NCBI GenBank assembly: GCA_036703985.1
Contig: DATNQN010000040.1
Coordinates: 1-64,000 of the forward strand
Origin: Leptolyngbyaceae cyanobacterium
Lineage (GTDB): Bacteria; Cyanobacteriota; Cyanobacteriia; Cyanobacteriales; Aerosakkonemataceae
Direction: 5' to 3'
Length of the DNA: 64,000 nt
The position numbers and the translations under genes are program-made. The notes under the pieces are model-generated. The model worked only from the letters and a program-made list of their open reading frames with translations. It searched no databases and was not told where the DNA came from. This document shows positions 56,501 to 64,000 of this stretch, piece after piece; within the stretch, counting starts at the first letter, position 1; each line of letters opens with the position of its first letter.

Positions 56501-57294
56501 CCCCAGCCTTCTACTTCTTCTTTCGTCTGTCCCGTATACGCCCTCCAACTGGGCATATCTACCACTTTTCCTCGCTCGTCAGTTGTCCAAACAATCTGAG
56601 AAGTTGCCAGTACTAGAGAGCGATATCGCTGTTCGCTATGGCGCAAGGTTTCTTCTACTTGTTGGCGTTTGGCGATTTCTTGCTTGAGGTTTTCTAAAGT
56701 CACTGCCATTTGGTCGCAAGTAGTTTGATCTGTTGCCAAAACGCGATCGACCTGTTCTGCGATCGCGTATTTGGCAGGCTTCACGACAAATTCATCAAAT
56801 TTGTCTCCTCTGGCAATAAAAGCCGTTTGTTCGGCATCGCAGTTAGTCTCAAACAATTTTTCAGCGTATCCAGCCAACTTACCAGCCAGAAAACTGCTAC
56901 CCCAGCAAACTCCCAACGTTTTTTGATACAGCCCTTCCCAAGAATTTTCAATTCGGAAACAACATCGCTGCTTTTCTCCATCTAGGGAAATCAACTCCCA
57001 ACTGCCCCAACCTGCTACTTTTGCGATCGAGTTGAGCGCTTCAAAACCCGTTCGGAAATCCTCAAACTGGGAAATCACTTGCCAATCGGCTCGTGCGCTT
57101 TTGCGCCCCTGGTTTTGCAAAGCCGAACAAAAGCGATCGGTTCCCACCATTGCCTGTACTCCAGCCATCAAACCCGCCAATGTGGTATCGATCCATATCA
57201 TCATGGTCGGTAAGTTTTCATAGGTGACGATACCCTGAGTGGGTTGCCATTCAAGGTTCTGACCGCATACTTGAATTGTAGTTGTGCCGTTCAT
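53587..57294 (-). CDS. Large soluble sensor histidine kinase with V4R-like N terminus and five PAS domains
   Basis: The 1235-residue protein has no membrane segment. Residues 1-185 look like a V4R (4-vinyl reductase-like) ligand-binding domain (VCWGSSFLAGKLAGYAEKLF, FIARGDKFDEF), often a small-molecule or hydrocarbon sensor. Five PAS domains follow (about 220-340, 410-535, 535-660, 665-795, 797-925); the first two and the next two are pairwise nearly alike, showing recent duplication. Between PAS1 and PAS2 is a coiled coil (about 345-410). The kinase core has GVAHEINNPVNFIYGNL (His970) and the ATPase motifs GPGITEE and GTGLGLSISYQIV. There is no receiver domain, so it must act on a separate regulator, none of which is adjacent. 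Signal unknown. Confidence 0.9.
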   Translation of the reverse strand: MNGTTTIQVCGQNLEWQPTQGIVTYENLPTMMIWIDTTLAGLMAGVQAMVGTDRFCSALQNQGRKSARADWQVISQFEDFRTGFEALNSIAKVAGWGSWELISLDGEKQRCCFRIENSWEGLYQKTLGVCWGSSFLAGKLAGYAEKLFETNCDAEQTAFIARGDKFDEFVVKPAKYAIAEQVDRVLATDQTTCDQMAVTLENLKQEIAKRQQVEETLRHSEQRYRSLVLATSQIVWTTDERGKVVDMPSWRAYTGQTKEEVEGWGWLSAVHPEDRDRTAEVWLNALANKTLYDTEYRLRAADGTYRYFAVRGVPVLNEDSQVREWIGTCTDIEERKQTEKQLICYQEHLADLVLERTAELAKTNHQLEQKISQLQQAERARSLALTQEQAARTQAEALLKERDRTLQRLQESEQRYRSLILATSQIVWNSGSDLEGDLPSWRGYTGQTKEEVQGWGWLDAVHPDDRDRTAQIWTEAKKQKKVFKTVYRLRGADGIYRYFSVRAVPLLATDGSIREWIGVCTDINDRKLAEEALHESQARFQRLAANVPGTIFQMRLSIDDSRCFTYVSPGCRELWEKEVEEIQQNADRLFDLIHPDDRESFEKSIAISARTLQPWNYEWRVIVPSGALKWMQVSSRCEKLPNGEIVWDGVAIDITDRKQVEEALQQSQMRFQRLAANIPGMISQWVMHPDGSIDLTYVSSGCRELHELEPEYMQQNPTCGLDSTHPDDRKIAENAIALSARTLEPANFQVRIITPSGRLKWVQVISRPEKLANGDIVWDGLTVDITDRKQAEEAVRQSEIKFRTLYESTGTAVILWGDNNFFDCNSAALQMFGATEKPQLSSKPPYEFSPLIQPNGVDSPTLAEQYKKQIFIQGNYSFEWTHRRLDGTDFPVYVTVTSIDLGDKKILQSVIQDLTERKQAEEALRQSEARERQRALQLEQTIEELRRTQSQLIQSEKMSSLGQLVAGVAHEINNPVNFIYGNLTYATQYTEELLNLLQIYQQTYPQPSPEIQQKIQLIDLDFIAEDLPKLLSSIKVGAERIRQIVLSLRNFSRLDEAEMKAVDIHEGIESTLLILQNRLKSKPEYAAIELIKEYGHLPKVECYAGQLNQVFMNLLTNAIDALDTLVNKENYSLINQTNQTNIYPLKRTIRIVTEFIEDRQVAIRIIDNGPGITEEIRERLFDPFFTTKPVGKGTGLGLSISYQIVVAKHGGQLYCISQPGSGAEFVVQIPIGQKK

Positions 57295-57873
57295 TACTTA
57301 CTTAGCTCAGATAGATTAAAGCAGATTTAAACAAAAGTATTAACAATTGGACTTTTTCAAAGATGCAACCCTCTAGTATGAATTTATACAATAGTTCTTT
57401 TGTCATCTGTCACGAGGTATAATTTTTATTATATATTTTTAATACAATAAACAAAAGATTAATAATAGCTACTGGGTAGTAGATATTGGGTAATCGGTAG
57501 TCCAATTATTTTATTTTTTTACTACTCAATAACCATTAATAAGCTTAATTAATTAAATAATTAATTAATTGCCTTTTTAACCATAAATTGAGTCATTTAA
57601 ATATTGGTTAAATATAAGTAAAACAATAGATTTACATGGAAAATCTTTTTAAATTTAATGGTCGATATTTTAATTGTTTAGTGTATATTTTGGGGTGCAT
57701 TATTAGTTATTACAAACAGATTGAAATAGATTTAAACGCATAGATACTAATAAATTTAATAATTAGCCTACAACTGAAATGTTACTTGCTTTGCTATACC
57801 AATTTATTTTATTATTTATATTTCGATCTCTATCAACCAAATAAAAGCTGCGTAAGTCCTACCTAATTTATTT
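57295..57873. other. 580-base very AT-rich intergenic stretch
   Basis: The stretch between divergent kinase and trpD genes has the lowest GC of the window after the first 3 kb, with runs such as TTAATTAATTAAATAATTAA near 57545-57565. No open frame, repeat family or RNA gene was recognised. It is likely promoter DNA for both genes. Confidence 0.4.
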
Positions 57874-58953
57874 ATGACCAACTCTCCTTTACCCATAGAA
57901 AAAAGCTCCTCCGATTTATCCCTAATTTGGACTAGCTTGTTACAACAACTATTAGATCGACAATCCTTATCTTTTGAACAAGCCACGCAGTTAATGCAGG
58001 GATGGCTCAATGAGTCGATCGAACCTGTGGTATCGGGAGCAATTTTAGCAGCAATTCAGTCTAAAGGCGTGTCAGCCGAAGAATTAGCAGGAATGGCGCA
58101 GGTATTGCAAAGCCTATCAGGTAACGGCCAATCGAGGGAAATCAACCAATCCGTACCGATAATCGATACTTGTGGCACTGGCGGTGATGGGGCGTCAACT
58201 TTTAATATTTCGACGGCGGTTGCTTTTGTCGCTGCTGCTGCTGGGGTAAATGTAGCGAAACATGGCAATCGTTCTGCTTCCAGTCGGGTGGGTTCGGCTG
58301 ATGTTTTAGAAGCTTTGGGCGTTAACTTAAGTGCTGACGCCAATAAAGTACAAGCTGCTTTGTGGGAAGTGGGAGTAACCTTTTTATTTGCACCTGGGTG
58401 GCATCCAGCTTTAAAAGTGGTAGCACCGATGCGTCGGACGTTAAAAGTGCGGACGGTATTTAATTTATTAGGCCCGCTGGTAAATCCGCTACGCCCCACC
58501 GGTCAAGTAATTGGGGTTTGCGAGGCGAACTTAATTGGTAATATCGCCCATGCTTTGCGTCAATTGAGGACACAAAAAGCGATCGTGGTTCACGGACGAG
58601 AAAAACTTGATGAAGCAGGTTTGGCAGATGTGACAGACTTAGCAATCCTGTCTGATGGTGAAGTAGAAATGTCTTCCATCAATCCCCAAGAACTCGGTTT
58701 GACTTCCGCACCAACAGCAGCAATTAAAGGCGGTGACGTAGAGGAAAATGCCGAAATATTGAGAAATGTTTTGCAAGGAAAAGGAAATCAAGCGCAACAA
58801 GATGTAGTGGCTTTAAATGCTGCTTTAGCACTGCAAGTCAGCGATGCGATCCCGATGGGAGAACATACTAAAGGAATTGCGATCGCTAAAGATATCCTCA
58901 ATAGCGGTGCTGCTTGGTCGAAGTTGGAAGAATTAGTTAATTTTTTGAAATAG
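57874..58953 (+). CDS. trpD: Anthranilate phosphoribosyltransferase
   Basis: The 359-residue enzyme carries out the second step of tryptophan synthesis, joining anthranilate and [22 protein letters not shown] is the PRPP-binding loop, KHGNRSASS the anthranilate/PRPP motif, and [13 protein letters not shown] a further conserved block; [10 protein letters not shown] lies in the C-terminal domain. Full length and intact. It is not in a trp operon, as is common in cyanobacteria. The divergently arranged kinase gene is separated by 580 bases. Confidence 0.93.
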   Translation: MTNSPLPIEKSSSDLSLIWTSLLQQLLDRQSLSFEQATQLMQGWLNESIEPVVSGAILAAIQSKGVSAEELAGMAQVLQSLSGNGQSREINQSVPIIDTCGTGGDGASTFNISTAVAFVAAAAGVNVAKHGNRSASSRVGSADVLEALGVNLSADANKVQAALWEVGVTFLFAPGWHPALKVVAPMRRTLKVRTVFNLLGPLVNPLRPTGQVIGVCEANLIGNIAHALRQLRTQKAIVVHGREKLDEAGLADVTDLAILSDGEVEMSSINPQELGLTSAPTAAIKGGDVEENAEILRNVLQGKGNQAQQDVVALNAALALQVSDAIPMGEHTKGIAIAKDILNSGAAWSKLEELVNFLK

Positions 58954-59075
58954 AATTCAGAATTCAGGAGTCAGGATTTAGGAGTTATACGAAATTTCGC
59001 TTAAATACCCCTTTTATTCTTTAGTCCGCGTAGGCAGACTTTGTTTGTATAGTCGCGGTTTCAACCGCCGAGTAT
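58952..59075. repeat. Two dispersed intergenic repeats after trpD
   Basis: GAATTCAGAATTCAGGAGTC at 58952-58971 belongs to the GGAGTCAGGAG family. A second unit at about 59019-59075 reads AGTCCGCGTAGGCAGACT and then GCGGTTTCAACCGC, each able to form a small hairpin; I have seen closely similar units in other cyanobacterial genomes. No gene lies here. Confidence 0.5.
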
Positions 59076-59110
59076 AGAGAGGGGTAGCTAACTTCGGCAC
59101 CTTCTCTCCG

Positions 59111-60010
59111 TTAGCGATGTTGAAATTCCACCACATTGCTTTTAATCGTTATATCGTAGTCGCCGAAAAAGTTCTGCCCTAGCAATCCCACGTTTAGGGC
59201 AGAGCCGATCGCGACTGGTATATTTTTATGTACTGCACCGCCTGCTTGGATGGAATCGATGCAAGCGATCGCAAACGTTACCCCCTGACCGCTAGCGGTA
59301 TCTGCTCTTACCGAACCGATCGGTTTCGTGCGTAAAGCAGATGCCATTGGGGGAGTAATCACGGTACCGCTAGCTCCCGTATCCAAAATCATCTCATAAG
59401 TTTGTTGCAAACCCGAATTAAAAAACGTCACGTCAACCACCACAGTACCCGCAACTCGACGTTTGATCGGAACCCTAAAAACTTTACCAGAAGCAACTGA
59501 AGAGCTTTTATCCGACTTATTTAAACATTTTGCTGGCGAAAATGCCCGCCCAGAATTGGGATTTGCTTGTTGTCGCGCATAGTCAAGTTGGCGCTGATAT
59601 TCAGCTAGTTTAGCTTTGGCATTAGAATAGTTGGTGCTGGAAGCTGGTATTGCTTTGAGTAAATCAATTGCTTGTTCCCATTTACCGATTACTATTTGCC
59701 AGTCTTCTGAAGAGCGAGCAGATTCGGTAATGCTAATGGCACTGGCAGCTTTTACAAGTGCTTGCTGGTAATTATTGAGATCGGATTGAGAGGAAACAGA
59801 AGAGTTTTCTTTCGTTTGATTAACTAGCGGTGATTTCGATTCCGAGATAGAAGTATTGGCAATCGGAGTAGAAGGAGAAGCGGTTATGCTTGGTTGAGCA
59901 TTACTACTAAGGCTGCTAGTTGAACGATCGTTGCTACAGCCAACTGCTGCAATTACTAAAATTCCTGATAGTAATATTGTTAGTGTAGGGATGGGATAAG
60001 TTCTATACAT
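59111..60010 (-). CDS. Lipoprotein with retropepsin-like aspartic protease domain
   Basis: The protein has 299 residues from the ATG at 60008-60010 (a TTG four codons upstream is less likely). The N terminus is a lipoprotein signal: TILLSGILVIAAVGC with the lipobox AVGC (Cys about 25). A Ser/Thr-rich linker and a helical part (about 60-155, with KAIPASSTNYSNAKAKLAEY) follow. Residues about 185-299 are a clan AA retropepsin-like domain with LDTGASGTVI as the catalytic Asp motif and LNVGLLGQNFFGDY as the flap-end strand. Such single-domain proteases dimerise to form an active site; the substrate is unknown. The likely location is the outer face of a membrane. Confidence 0.8.
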   Translation of the reverse strand: MYRTYPIPTLTILLSGILVIAAVGCSNDRSTSSLSSNAQPSITASPSTPIANTSISESKSPLVNQTKENSSVSSQSDLNNYQQALVKAASAISITESARSSEDWQIVIGKWEQAIDLLKAIPASSTNYSNAKAKLAEYQRQLDYARQQANPNSGRAFSPAKCLNKSDKSSSVASGKVFRVPIKRRVAGTVVVDVTFFNSGLQQTYEMILDTGASGTVITPPMASALRTKPIGSVRADTASGQGVTFAIACIDSIQAGGAVHKNIPVAIGSALNVGLLGQNFFGDYDITIKSNVVEFQHR

Positions 60011-60196
60011 AAAAAGCTTCAATTATTTTGTTTTTTCAACTTTTATTTAGAATTTCTCTATGTTTTGATTTTACTCTCATCTCCAATATAGAAAAGAAAT
60101 GCGATCGCATCTCAACACAAAACACTCTTAAAAGCCTCACTGACATAAGATAGTCGTGTGATAATAGCATCGCCCTTAGTGAAGTCCTAAAAAATT

Positions 60197-61345
60197 ATGC
60201 CTCTTTTTGATGCTCAACCAGCTTTGCTCGTGCTGGTAGATGGCACTGTTTATCGCGGTTGGTCATTTGGTGCCCCTGGAACTACCATCGGGGAAGTGGT
60301 ATTTAACACCGGAATGACCGGATACCAAGAAGTATTAACCGACCCCAGTTATTGCGGTCAAATCGTCGCCTTTACTTATCCAGAACTAGGTAATACTGGT
60401 GTCAATCCAGAGGACGAAGAATCGGAACGACCCCAGATCAAAGGTGTGATCGCTCGCAATATTACCACCCGACCGAGTAACTGGCGATCTACCCAGTCTT
60501 TACCTGATTACCTCAAACAACATAATATTCCGGGTATTTATGGCATCGATACCCGTGCGCTGACCCGGAAAATTCGCCAGTTTGGGGCAATGAACGGCGG
60601 CATTTCCACGGAAATCCTCGATCCGGTAGCATTATTGGCCAAAGTGCAAGCAGCACCCAGCATGGCCGGGTTAAATTTAGTGAAGGAAGTTACAACTCGT
60701 AAAGTTTACGAGTGGTCGGAACCTACCGAATCAGTTTGGGAGTTTAACCCAGCGGTGGAATCTAGCAATGGAGAAACATTCACGGTAGTAGCCCTTGACT
60801 TCGGAGTGAAACGGAATATCCTCAGACGGTTGGCCAGTTACGGTTGCCGAGTGATCGTCGTTCCCGCCGATACGCCGCCGGAGGAAATTATGAAGCATAA
60901 CCCCGATGGGATTTTTCTCTCTAATGGCCCGGGCGACCCGGCGGCAGTGACGGAAGGGATCGAAACTACTAAAGCGCTACTGAAAAGCGAAAAACCGGTG
61001 TTCGGTATTTGTATGGGACACCAAATTCTCGGTTTGTCGTTGGGTGCGAATACCTTTAAGCTGAAATTCGGTCACCGAGGTTTAAATCAGCCTGCTGGTT
61101 TACAGCAAAGGGTGGAAATCACCAGCCAAAATCATAGTTTTGCGATCGATCCCGAAACCATCCAAGATGCTCAAGTCGAAATTTCTCACTTGAATTTAAA
61201 CGATCGCACCGTCGCTGGTTTACGCCACAAATCCCTACCTTTATTCTCAGTACAATATCACCCAGAAGCTAGCCCTGGCCCCCATGACGCCGACTACCTG
61301 TTCGAGAAATTCGTCCAAACCATGCGGGAAGCACGCCAGGGGTGA
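60197..61345 (+). CDS. carA: Carbamoyl-phosphate synthase small subunit
   Basis: The 382-residue subunit has an N-terminal domain starting with [17 protein letters not shown] and [20 protein letters not shown], and a C-terminal class I glutamine amidotransferase with [10 protein letters not shown], the nucleophile [10 protein letters not shown] (Cys) and [10 protein letters not shown] (His-Glu). It releases ammonia from glutamine for carbamoyl phosphate, used in arginine and pyrimidine synthesis. The large subunit carB is not adjacent, which is usual in cyanobacteria. It stands as a single gene. Confidence 0.95.
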   Translation: MPLFDAQPALLVLVDGTVYRGWSFGAPGTTIGEVVFNTGMTGYQEVLTDPSYCGQIVAFTYPELGNTGVNPEDEESERPQIKGVIARNITTRPSNWRSTQSLPDYLKQHNIPGIYGIDTRALTRKIRQFGAMNGGISTEILDPVALLAKVQAAPSMAGLNLVKEVTTRKVYEWSEPTESVWEFNPAVESSNGETFTVVALDFGVKRNILRRLASYGCRVIVVPADTPPEEIMKHNPDGIFLSNGPGDPAAVTEGIETTKALLKSEKPVFGICMGHQILGLSLGANTFKLKFGHRGLNQPAGLQQRVEITSQNHSFAIDPETIQDAQVEISHLNLNDRTVAGLRHKSLPLFSVQYHPEASPGPHDADYLFEKFVQTMREARQG

Positions 61346-61500
61346 AGTGGAAATGGGGTGAAGTGGAAATGGGAAGATGGGGAGATGTAAATGAATTAAT
61401 TGTCTAACTACTGAATTCTGACTTCTAACTCCTAAATTCTGACTCGGAGAATTCATCCTTCAGACTTCATCCTTCAGACTTTATCGGCTTCCGATCAGTT
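61346..61500. repeat. Intergenic low-complexity repeats after carA
   Basis: Two GGGTGAAGTGGAAATGGG-type units come first. GAATTCTGACTTCTAACTCC-type units and two TTCATCCTTCAGACT units follow. These are three different dispersed repeat types in 150 bases. A promoter for the STAS gene must lie at the right end of this gap. Confidence 0.5.
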
Positions 61501-61586
61501 GGAGTACAATAGCAAAATAGCAATCAGCACCTAACTCGACTTTGGAGTATATAAATTAGGAGGGTATTATTCCTGAGCCACTAACC

Positions 61587-61931
61587 TTGACTGTTAGCCT
61601 GAGAGGTACGCGAGATGTCAAGGAAAAATACCAATTATTTCGCCTTACCGGGTTATTAGATGCCTTTTCAGAGCCAACTTTTCGGAAAGTAATCGGCAAG
61701 TGTATTGATGATGGGCCAAAAAATATTGTTTTGGATCTTTCTCAAATAGATTTTGTCGATAGTTCTGGTTTAGGCGCTTTAGTGCAACTAGCCAAACAAG
61801 CGAAAGGTGCGGAAGGTTCTTTGCAAATTGTTACGAATCCCCGCGTTACTCAGACTGTGAAGCTAGTACGCTTAGAACAGTTTTTATCATTGCAAACTTC
61901 AGTGGATACTGCACTAGGTAATATCAAGTAG
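61587..61931 (+). CDS. STAS-domain anti-sigma factor antagonist
   Basis: The protein has about 114 residues. The STAS fold is clear: YQLFRLTGLLDAFSEPTF, NIVLDLSQIDFVDSSGLGAL with the phosphorylatable Ser, then QIVTNPRVTQTVKLVRL. Such proteins bind anti-sigma kinases in partner-switching pathways. The start is uncertain: the frame has no ATG; TTG at 61587 is open, but the ribosome site AGGAGGGT (61559-61566) is about 20 bases before it, which favours an in-frame start nearer to it, for example ATT at 61569. No kinase or phosphatase partner is adjacent. Confidence 0.85.
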   Translation: MTVSLRGTRDVKEKYQLFRLTGLLDAFSEPTFRKVIGKCIDDGPKNIVLDLSQIDFVDSSGLGALVQLAKQAKGAEGSLQIVTNPRVTQTVKLVRLEQFLSLQTSVDTALGNIK

Positions 61932-62066
61932 CTGAGTAAGGAAAGCGATTAATTACCTGCTATCCGGCGATTGTCCTGGATAGCTATTTTGTTTTGGCAA
62001 TGCGCCTAAGCTTGCAGGTTGAAATCAGACGATCGGAAAGTACAATTTCTGATAGAATTTAGCTTA

Positions 62067-62486
62067 ATGTTCCAGATGCCTATCTTAAATTTCCCCTGCT
62101 CTTTAACACAAGTGCAAGTTCAGCAACTTTCACCTACTGCTTTGGCGTATCTGGGAGATGCGGTTTACGAGCTATACATACGTAGCTGTTATCTCCTGCC
62201 ACCGAAAAGAGTCGAGAGTTATCATAGTCAAGTGGTGTCACAGGTAAGAGCCGAAGCACAGGCAGAGCATTTGCGATCGCTCGAACCACACCTCAACGAG
62301 ACAGAGTTAAACATTTTGCGGCGAGGACGCAATGCAGCTACCAGAGGCCCAAAGCGATTACCACCAAAAATTTATCAAAAAGCAACAAGTTTAGAAACAT
62401 TGTTGGGATATTTATATATCACCGATCCTGAAAGATTAAATTACTTACTAGCCCAATTGGAGTTCGACTCCTCTCTAGAGAAGTAA
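62067..62486 (+). CDS. mrnC: Mini-ribonuclease III
   Basis: The protein has about 139 residues from the ATG at 62067; Met at 62076 is also possible, while the TTG at 62019 would add 16 unlikely residues. It contains only the RNase III catalytic domain: LSPTALAYLGDAVYELYIRS with the catalytic Asp, VSQVRAEAQAEHL, RRGRNAA, and a C-terminal YQKATSLETLLGYLYIT with the Glu. Without a double-strand RNA-binding domain this is mini-III, which trims 23S rRNA precursor. rlmB, a 23S rRNA methylase gene, follows on the same strand, so the two may form a ribosome-maturation neighbourhood. Confidence 0.9.
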   Translation: MFQMPILNFPCSLTQVQVQQLSPTALAYLGDAVYELYIRSCYLLPPKRVESYHSQVVSQVRAEAQAEHLRSLEPHLNETELNILRRGRNAATRGPKRLPPKIYQKATSLETLLGYLYITDPERLNYLLAQLEFDSSLEK

Positions 62487-62643
62487 TTTAGAATTTTCGC
62501 TGCGGTATAAGGCATCAAAAGTCAAAAGAAATATTAAATTAATGTGGTTTCTACATTAATAAATTTTCACTTTTGCCTTAAAAAGTGACCTAAAGGCAAA
62601 ATAGCAAATATGAAAAGATTTTAGTGATAGTTATTCAATCTGC

Positions 62644-62668
62644 AATCTAAAATCTAAAATCTAAAATC
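62644..62668. repeat. AATCTAA heptamer x3
   Basis: Three AATCTAA units plus AATC lie shortly before rlmB. They match the run at 48719-48739 in sequence and in position just upstream of a gene. Confidence 0.7.
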
Positions 62669-62693
62669 AACTGACTTAATTATCAAGAAAAAC

Positions 62694-63749
62694 ATGGCTA
62701 CTAGAAATCGCAATCAGGAAGCTCAAGGTCAACCAAATCGGAAAAAGTCTTTCAAGCCCAGGCTAAAGCTGAATGCTGGTAAACCGAATACTGGTAAACC
62801 GAATACTGGTAAACCAAATGCTGGTAAACCGAATACTGGTAAACCGGTTCGCGTGGCTAAAGGTATTGTCCGGTCACCTAAGCCTGCGGAGGTACGAAAC
62901 CTTACTTTAGAAAGAGAGGTAAGAAACCTTCCTTTAGAAACAAAAGAAAAAGAAGAAACAGACTTAATTTACGGTCGCCAAACCGTGCTATCAGCGTTAG
63001 AGAATCAACGTTCTCTCAACCGCATCTGGATACTGCCCCAGTTACGCTACGATCCTCGTTTTCATACTTTATTACAACAGGCAAAAGCTAACGGGGCGGT
63101 AATTGATGAAGTGGAAGCCAAACGGTTAGACCAAATTTGCCAACGTGGTAATCATCAGGGTGTGGTAGCGCAAGTTGCCCCTTATGGTTACATAGAATTA
63201 GCAGATTTGATTGCCAAAGCTAAATCCGCTTCCGAACAACCCGTATTAGTAGTACTCGATAGCATTACCGACCCGCAAAATTTGGGGGCAATTATTCGGA
63301 CGGCGGAAGCTTTGGGAGTGCAAGGGATGGTGATCCCGCAAAGACGTGCGGTGGGAATTACTTCCACCGTGATTAAAGTGGCTTCTGGTGCTTTGGAAAA
63401 TTTGCCGGTGGCGAGAGTTGTCAATCTCAGTCAGGCTTTGGAAGAATTAAAGACGGCTGGTTTCTGGATTTACGGGACGGCGGCAGATGCTAGTATGCCC
63501 CTACATACGGTGAAAGAATTTTATACACCAACTGTACTGGTGATCGGTTCGGAAGGTGAAGGTTTGAGCCTTTTAACTCAAAGATGCTGTGATTTTTTGG
63601 TGTCTGTTCCCTTGCAGGGTAAGACTCCTAGTTTGAATGCTTCGGTGGCGGCGGGAATGGCTCTTTATGAAATTTTCCGTCGGCGGTGGTCAAATACGTT
63701 ACACCTAAAAAGTTTGAAGAAGGATAGTTCCGTGCAAAAAGAAGGTTAA
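62694..63749 (+). CDS. rlmB: 23S rRNA (guanosine-2'-O)-methyltransferase RlmB/TrmH-like
   Basis: The 351-residue protein has a basic N-terminal extension of about 90 residues, with five 15-base repeats (62772-62846) encoding [10 protein letters not shown] units; it is likely disordered and RNA-binding. The core starts with [16 protein letters not shown] (substrate-binding domain), then the SPOUT fold: [35 protein letters not shown] and [20 protein letters not shown], the three motifs that form the trefoil knot. It methylates the ribose of a guanosine in the 23S peptidyl-transferase region, or a tRNA base in related enzymes; placement near mini-RNase III fits rRNA. Confidence 0.9.
   Translation: MATRNRNQEAQGQPNRKKSFKPRLKLNAGKPNTGKPNTGKPNAGKPNTGKPVRVAKGIVRSPKPAEVRNLTLEREVRNLPLETKEKEETDLIYGRQTVLSALENQRSLNRIWILPQLRYDPRFHTLLQQAKANGAVIDEVEAKRLDQICQRGNHQGVVAQVAPYGYIELADLIAKAKSASEQPVLVVLDSITDPQNLGAIIRTAEALGVQGMVIPQRRAVGITSTVIKVASGALENLPVARVVNLSQALEELKTAGFWIYGTAADASMPLHTVKEFYTPTVLVIGSEGEGLSLLTQRCCDFLVSVPLQGKTPSLNASVAAGMALYEIFRRRWSNTLHLKSLKKDSSVQKEG
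62772..62846 (+). repeat. In-frame 15-bp tandem repeat in rlmB (5 units)
   Basis: Five units of AATRCTGGTAAACCR encode five NxGKP pentapeptides in the basic N-terminal extension. The units differ at one or two bases, so the array can grow or shrink by slippage without changing the frame. Confidence 0.85.
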
Positions 63750-63768
63750 GGAAGTTTGCGGGTCTGGA

Positions 63769-64000
63769 TTAGGCAGTTTTGAGATTATCGATCGCTTCTG
63801 GATGATTTTCCAGCCAGCGATCGATATCTGCTAACACCTGTTGGGGAATTTCCCAAGGGAAAAGATGGGCAGTGTTAGGGTAGCAGTGCCACTCGCAGTT
63901 GTTCAGGTGACGGGCTGTTTCTAAACTAGACTCGCAGGTGATGTGGCGATCGGCTTCTCCTGCTAAAACTAAAGCGGGGCATTCGATTTGGGAGAGGTCT
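63769..64000 (-). CDS. Alpha/beta hydrolase, C-terminal part (runs off right edge)
   Basis: The minus strand is open from the window edge to a stop at 63769-63771, giving 77 residues. CPALVLAGEADRHITCES is the strand and turn carrying the catalytic Asp of alpha/beta hydrolases, and CYPNTAHLFPWEIPQQV carries the catalytic His, followed by an end helix. The nucleophile part lies outside the window. It is convergent with rlmB, 20 bases apart. Confidence 0.7.
   Translation of the reverse strand, partial: DLSQIECPALVLAGEADRHITCESSLETARHLNNCEWHCYPNTAHLFPWEIPQQVLADIDRWLENHPEAIDNLKTA

Noticed and set aside
62772-62846. 15-base repeats as a CRISPR-like array
   Set aside because: Units are directly adjacent without spacers and are in frame within rlmB.

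Overview
The window comes from a cyanobacterial chromosome. The evidence is a single-copy housekeeping set of clear cyanobacterial type: anabolic GAPDH (Gap2), plant-type phytoene desaturase and phytoene synthase, a free-standing orange-carotenoid-protein N-terminal domain, Ycf51, a DnaK1-like chaperone and a PatD-like protein. The octamer GCGATCGC (the HIP1 signature) is frequent, and there are many short intergenic repeats and PAS/GAF-rich kinases. The Uma2, DUF29 and Rpn families, CHAT/NB-ARC proteins and AAACCCGGTTTCTT palindromes suggest a filamentous Oscillatoriales-like genome. That placement is inference; no rRNA or tRNA gene was seen.

Layout. 1-3.6 kb is an AT-rich accessory island: the start of an IS1380 transposase at the left edge, gene fragments, and a 591-residue protein fusing a class-3 lipase-like domain to a phage tail-collar-like domain, between two related inverted repeats. 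3.6-13 kb holds an NB-ARC ATPase without the usual WD40 tail, a Spy-like periplasmic protein, the bifunctional (p)ppGpp enzyme, a PatD-like protein, a zinc-ribbon protein, a double-ATPase peptide-type ABC protein and gap2. After a 1 kb non-coding stretch come murC-murB and ybaB (13.6-16.7 kb). 16.9-20.5 kb is a carotenoid neighbourhood: helical carotenoid protein, crtB and crtP on the minus strand, interrupted by a disordered small protein. 20.7-33.3 kb mixes stress chaperones (dnaK plus a J-protein) with a typical cyanobacterial accessory set: Rpn, DUF29 (two), Uma2 (two, one with a lost catalytic residue), a TPR protein with a truncated CHAT domain, an antitoxin-like peptide and a membrane-anchored 501-residue protein of unknown function. 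Palindromic repeats separate many of these.

33.4-41 kb holds a SufU-like scaffold, Ycf51, ilvE, an iron-type alcohol dehydrogenase, a 520-bp hairpin-rich element, an aminotransferase overlapping a serpin gene, and a thioredoxin-like ferredoxin. 41-57 kb is dominated by two very large sensor kinases (1261 and 1235 residues), with an acyltransferase, an alpha/beta hydrolase, an orphan OmpR-type regulator, hisG, a methyltransferase, an ABC exporter and a DUF4142 protein. 57.9-64 kb holds trpD, a lipoprotein with a retropepsin-like domain, carA, a STAS protein, mini-RNase III and rlmB (the last two possibly a small rRNA-maturation neighbourhood), then the end of an alpha/beta hydrolase cut by the window edge.

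The most unusual items are the lipase/tail-collar fusion (1053-2828), the structured element at 36946-37465, whose two ends carry matching hairpins and whose interior looks more like RNA than protein, and the membrane protein at 29752-31257. No CRISPR array, prophage or complete insertion sequence was found.
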